DNA of 33,684 nucleotides. Origin: Sedimentisphaerales bacterium (GTDB lineage Bacteria; Planctomycetota; Phycisphaerae; Sedimentisphaerales; Anaerobacaceae). The position numbers and the translations under genes are program-made. The notes beneath the pieces were generated by a model. The model searched no databases and had not been told where the DNA came from. It saw only the letters and a list, made by a program, of their open reading frames with translations. Shown one piece after another: positions 32,570 to 33,684 of this stretch (position 1 is the first letter of the stretch; every line of letters begins with the position of its first letter). Where the stretch lies: positions 1-33,684 of the forward strand of contig JAUVXL010000015.1 in the NCBI GenBank assembly GCA_030603595.1, read 5' to 3'.

Positions 32570-33026
32570 AGTGACACTCCTTCTGCCCTACATCACATAC
32601 AGAATAACTGGAAGCCCTGTGGCTGTAACACGAAATCGAACTGCAAACCTGTTAGATTTACGCCGCAACGGACCATCAAAATCGCAGGCTGGAAGAGCCC
32701 TGCTCGGGGCCATAGAGACTCATGTCTGTGCCACTTCCGATCTAAGTTTATCCTGCGAGATGACCGTCGTCTATTTCGCCGTGGACCGTTCGTTCAAAGG
32801 CAATTGTTGGTATTGTAGCCGTTTCCGCAAAAGCCGCAAATAAATTTGCGGGCCAAAGTATTTTGGGGGATGTGTGGTCTGTGATCCATTCAGTCCGTGA
32901 GAATTTGTGAAACCTATGGCTCGTTCGTGCATCCGCGTTCGGAAAGTGGCTTTCCTGGACTACAGATAGCAATACGGGCTAATAGTCTTTGACTCGCAGG
33001 TTTGGTGCGGTTAACCTTCGAGGACT
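32570..33026. other. Intergenic region between darT and pgpA
   Basis: No gene could be supported. Frames on both strands here are short and of odd composition. It holds the darT ribosome site (32577-32584), a stem-loop CCGCAAA-TAAA-TTTGCGG at 32834-32851, and the leader of pgpA. The darT promoter should be here on the minus strand but no clear match was found. Confidence 0.5.
32834..32851. terminator. Hairpin CCGCAAA/TTTGCGG
   Basis: A perfect 7-bp stem has a 4-nt TAAA loop; the bases around it (GCC before, GCC after) do not extend the stem. It is followed on the plus strand by AAAGTATTTT. No gene ends just before it, so its role is open. Confidence 0.3.
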
Positions 33027-33521
33027 ATGAATAGAATGCTCGCATCTTGTTTCGGTCTCGGCCGGCTTCCGGTTGCCCCGGGGACGTGGGGCTCGATTCC
33101 GCCGGCGGTTGTGTTTGGTGTTCTTTGCCAGTTCGGGGCGGCGCCGGTGTTAGTATCTATTGTTATGGCGGTGTTTGTCGTTGCCGGTTCTGTCGTATGC
33201 GTCAAGTACGCACCGGCTGCGATCGCGGCGACGGGCAAGAGCGACCCGGGCGAGGTCGTCGCCGATGAAGTCGCAGGTCAGGCTGTTACGCTGCTCAGCG
33301 TCCCGCTGGTGATGACGGCGGAATTCACGGTCGGGCGGATCTGGGCCGTTGCGGGGATGGGGTTTTTGATATTCAGGATACTCGATATTGCCAAGCCCCA
33401 GCCCATCCGAAAACTGGAAAAATTACCGCAGGGATGGGGGATTCTTGCCGATGATTTATTAGCCGGCGTCTTTGGGGCGGTTATCCTGCACATCAGCGTA
33501 TGGTTGTGGCTCGCCCGATAA
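33027..33521 (+). CDS. pgpA: Phosphatidylglycerophosphatase A
   Basis: This 164-residue integral membrane phosphatase makes phosphatidylglycerol from its phosphate. The family motifs are GLGRLPVAPGTWGS at the N-terminus, DPGEVVADEVAGQ in the middle, FRILDIAKPQPIRKLEKLPQGWGILADDLLAG and about four hydrophobic helices. The catalytic acidic residues in DPxEVVxDE and the final DD are present. GAGG lies only 3 nt before the ATG, so an alternative ATG 3 codons in (MLASCFG) is possible. It is separate from darTG and opens a new plus-strand unit. Confidence 0.94.
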   Translation: MNRMLASCFGLGRLPVAPGTWGSIPPAVVFGVLCQFGAAPVLVSIVMAVFVVAGSVVCVKYAPAAIAATGKSDPGEVVADEVAGQAVTLLSVPLVMTAEFTVGRIWAVAGMGFLIFRILDIAKPQPIRKLEKLPQGWGILADDLLAGVFGAVILHISVWLWLAR

Positions 33522-33566
33522 CCTCCAACGCAGCGCGGGTGATATTTTAGTCTCTTACAAATAAAA

Positions 33567-33595
33567 TTGAACGCAAAATGGTCATAAAATATAAA
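33567..33595 (+). promoter_or_regulatory. Sigma-70-type promoter near the right edge
   Basis: TTGAAC (33567-33572), 17 nt, then TATAAA (33590-33595). It points rightward into a gene that leaves the window. Confidence 0.5.
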
Positions 33596-33626
33596 TCATC
33601 ATGCAAATACGCCTCTCAGCGAGGGG

Positions 33627-33684
33627 ATGATATACATTTCACGCAGTTTCAAAGCTGTTGCAGTAACTCTGCGTCCCAAAGCAG
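33627..33684 (+). CDS. Possible start of a gene running off the right edge
   Basis: An ATG at 33627 opens a frame to the edge reading MIYISRSFKAVAVTLRPKA. It lies about 25 nt after the predicted start point of the promoter at 33567-33595. GAGGGG touches the ATG, which is too close for a good ribosome site, so the true start could be elsewhere. The peptide is too short to identify. Confidence 0.25.
   Translation, partial: MIYISRSFKAVAVTLRPKA

Noticed and set aside
32405-32843. Plus-strand open frames of 137 and 95 codons upstream of pgpA
   Set aside because: The first is antisense to the darT start region and the second covers its ribosome site and a hairpin; both have odd composition and no family features.
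10733-33684. CRISPR arrays, integrases, IS transposases or phage genes
   Set aside because: None was seen. The only repeats are the two MITE-like copies, the lipoprotein duplication and local palindromes.

Overview
The window looks like chromosomal DNA of a planctomycete, probably of the Phycisphaerae type. This is inferred from gene content: a Hanks-type kinase, PP2C phosphatase and membrane-anchored ECF sigma factor in one operon; a Tat-exported Gfo/Idh/MocA oxidoreductase beside a DUF6807 protein; many small lipoproteins; and YkgJ-type cysteine-cluster proteins. No rRNA or marker protein fixes the taxon.

Bases 1-10,732 form a nitrogen-assimilation island. On the minus strand lie a porin-like protein, an ammonium transporter, a PII protein, glutamine synthetase and the large subunit of glutamate synthase. 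A GAF-AAA+-Fis activator of the NifA type is divergent. Near-consensus sigma-54 promoters precede both the porin-amt-PII operon and glnA, each followed by a leader of about 80 nt. GCAC/GTGC dyads sit upstream of both promoters, so the activator probably drives the island. The glutamate synthase gene is split by a -1 frameshift exactly at an A_AAC_CCT heptamer and also lacks its last domain. The PII protein has Phe in place of the uridylylated Tyr51.

Bases 10,800-15,340 hold tRNA-Met, tRNA-Glu and tRNA-Ser, a secreted two-repeat protein, a tandemly duplicated lipoprotein gene, tadA and a membrane methyltransferase. The duplication carried along the 5' end of tadA, which survives as a fossil between the two lipoproteins. 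A 119-bp element with terminal inverted repeats later landed in front of the second copy.

Bases 15,500-19,550 are a plus-strand run: a lipoprotein, DUF6807 protein, Gfo/Idh/MocA oxidoreductase, SDR and dtd. Bases 19,585-24,002 are a minus-strand signalling operon: two cysteine-cluster proteins, a kinase with four zinc ribbons, PP2C, and an ECF sigma factor fused to four membrane helices. This is the best candidate for an undescribed system.

Bases 24,111-27,605 hold an MNT/HEPN toxin-antitoxin pair, a membrane-anchored exported protein and ilvD. Bases 27,731-30,698 hold a second copy of the inverted-repeat element, two lipoproteins and a HIT hydrolase. Bases 30,850-32,569 encode a DarT/DarG toxin-antitoxin pair in visibly AT-richer DNA; the darT reading frame can only start fully at an ATT codon. 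pgpA and a promoter for a gene leaving the window close the region.
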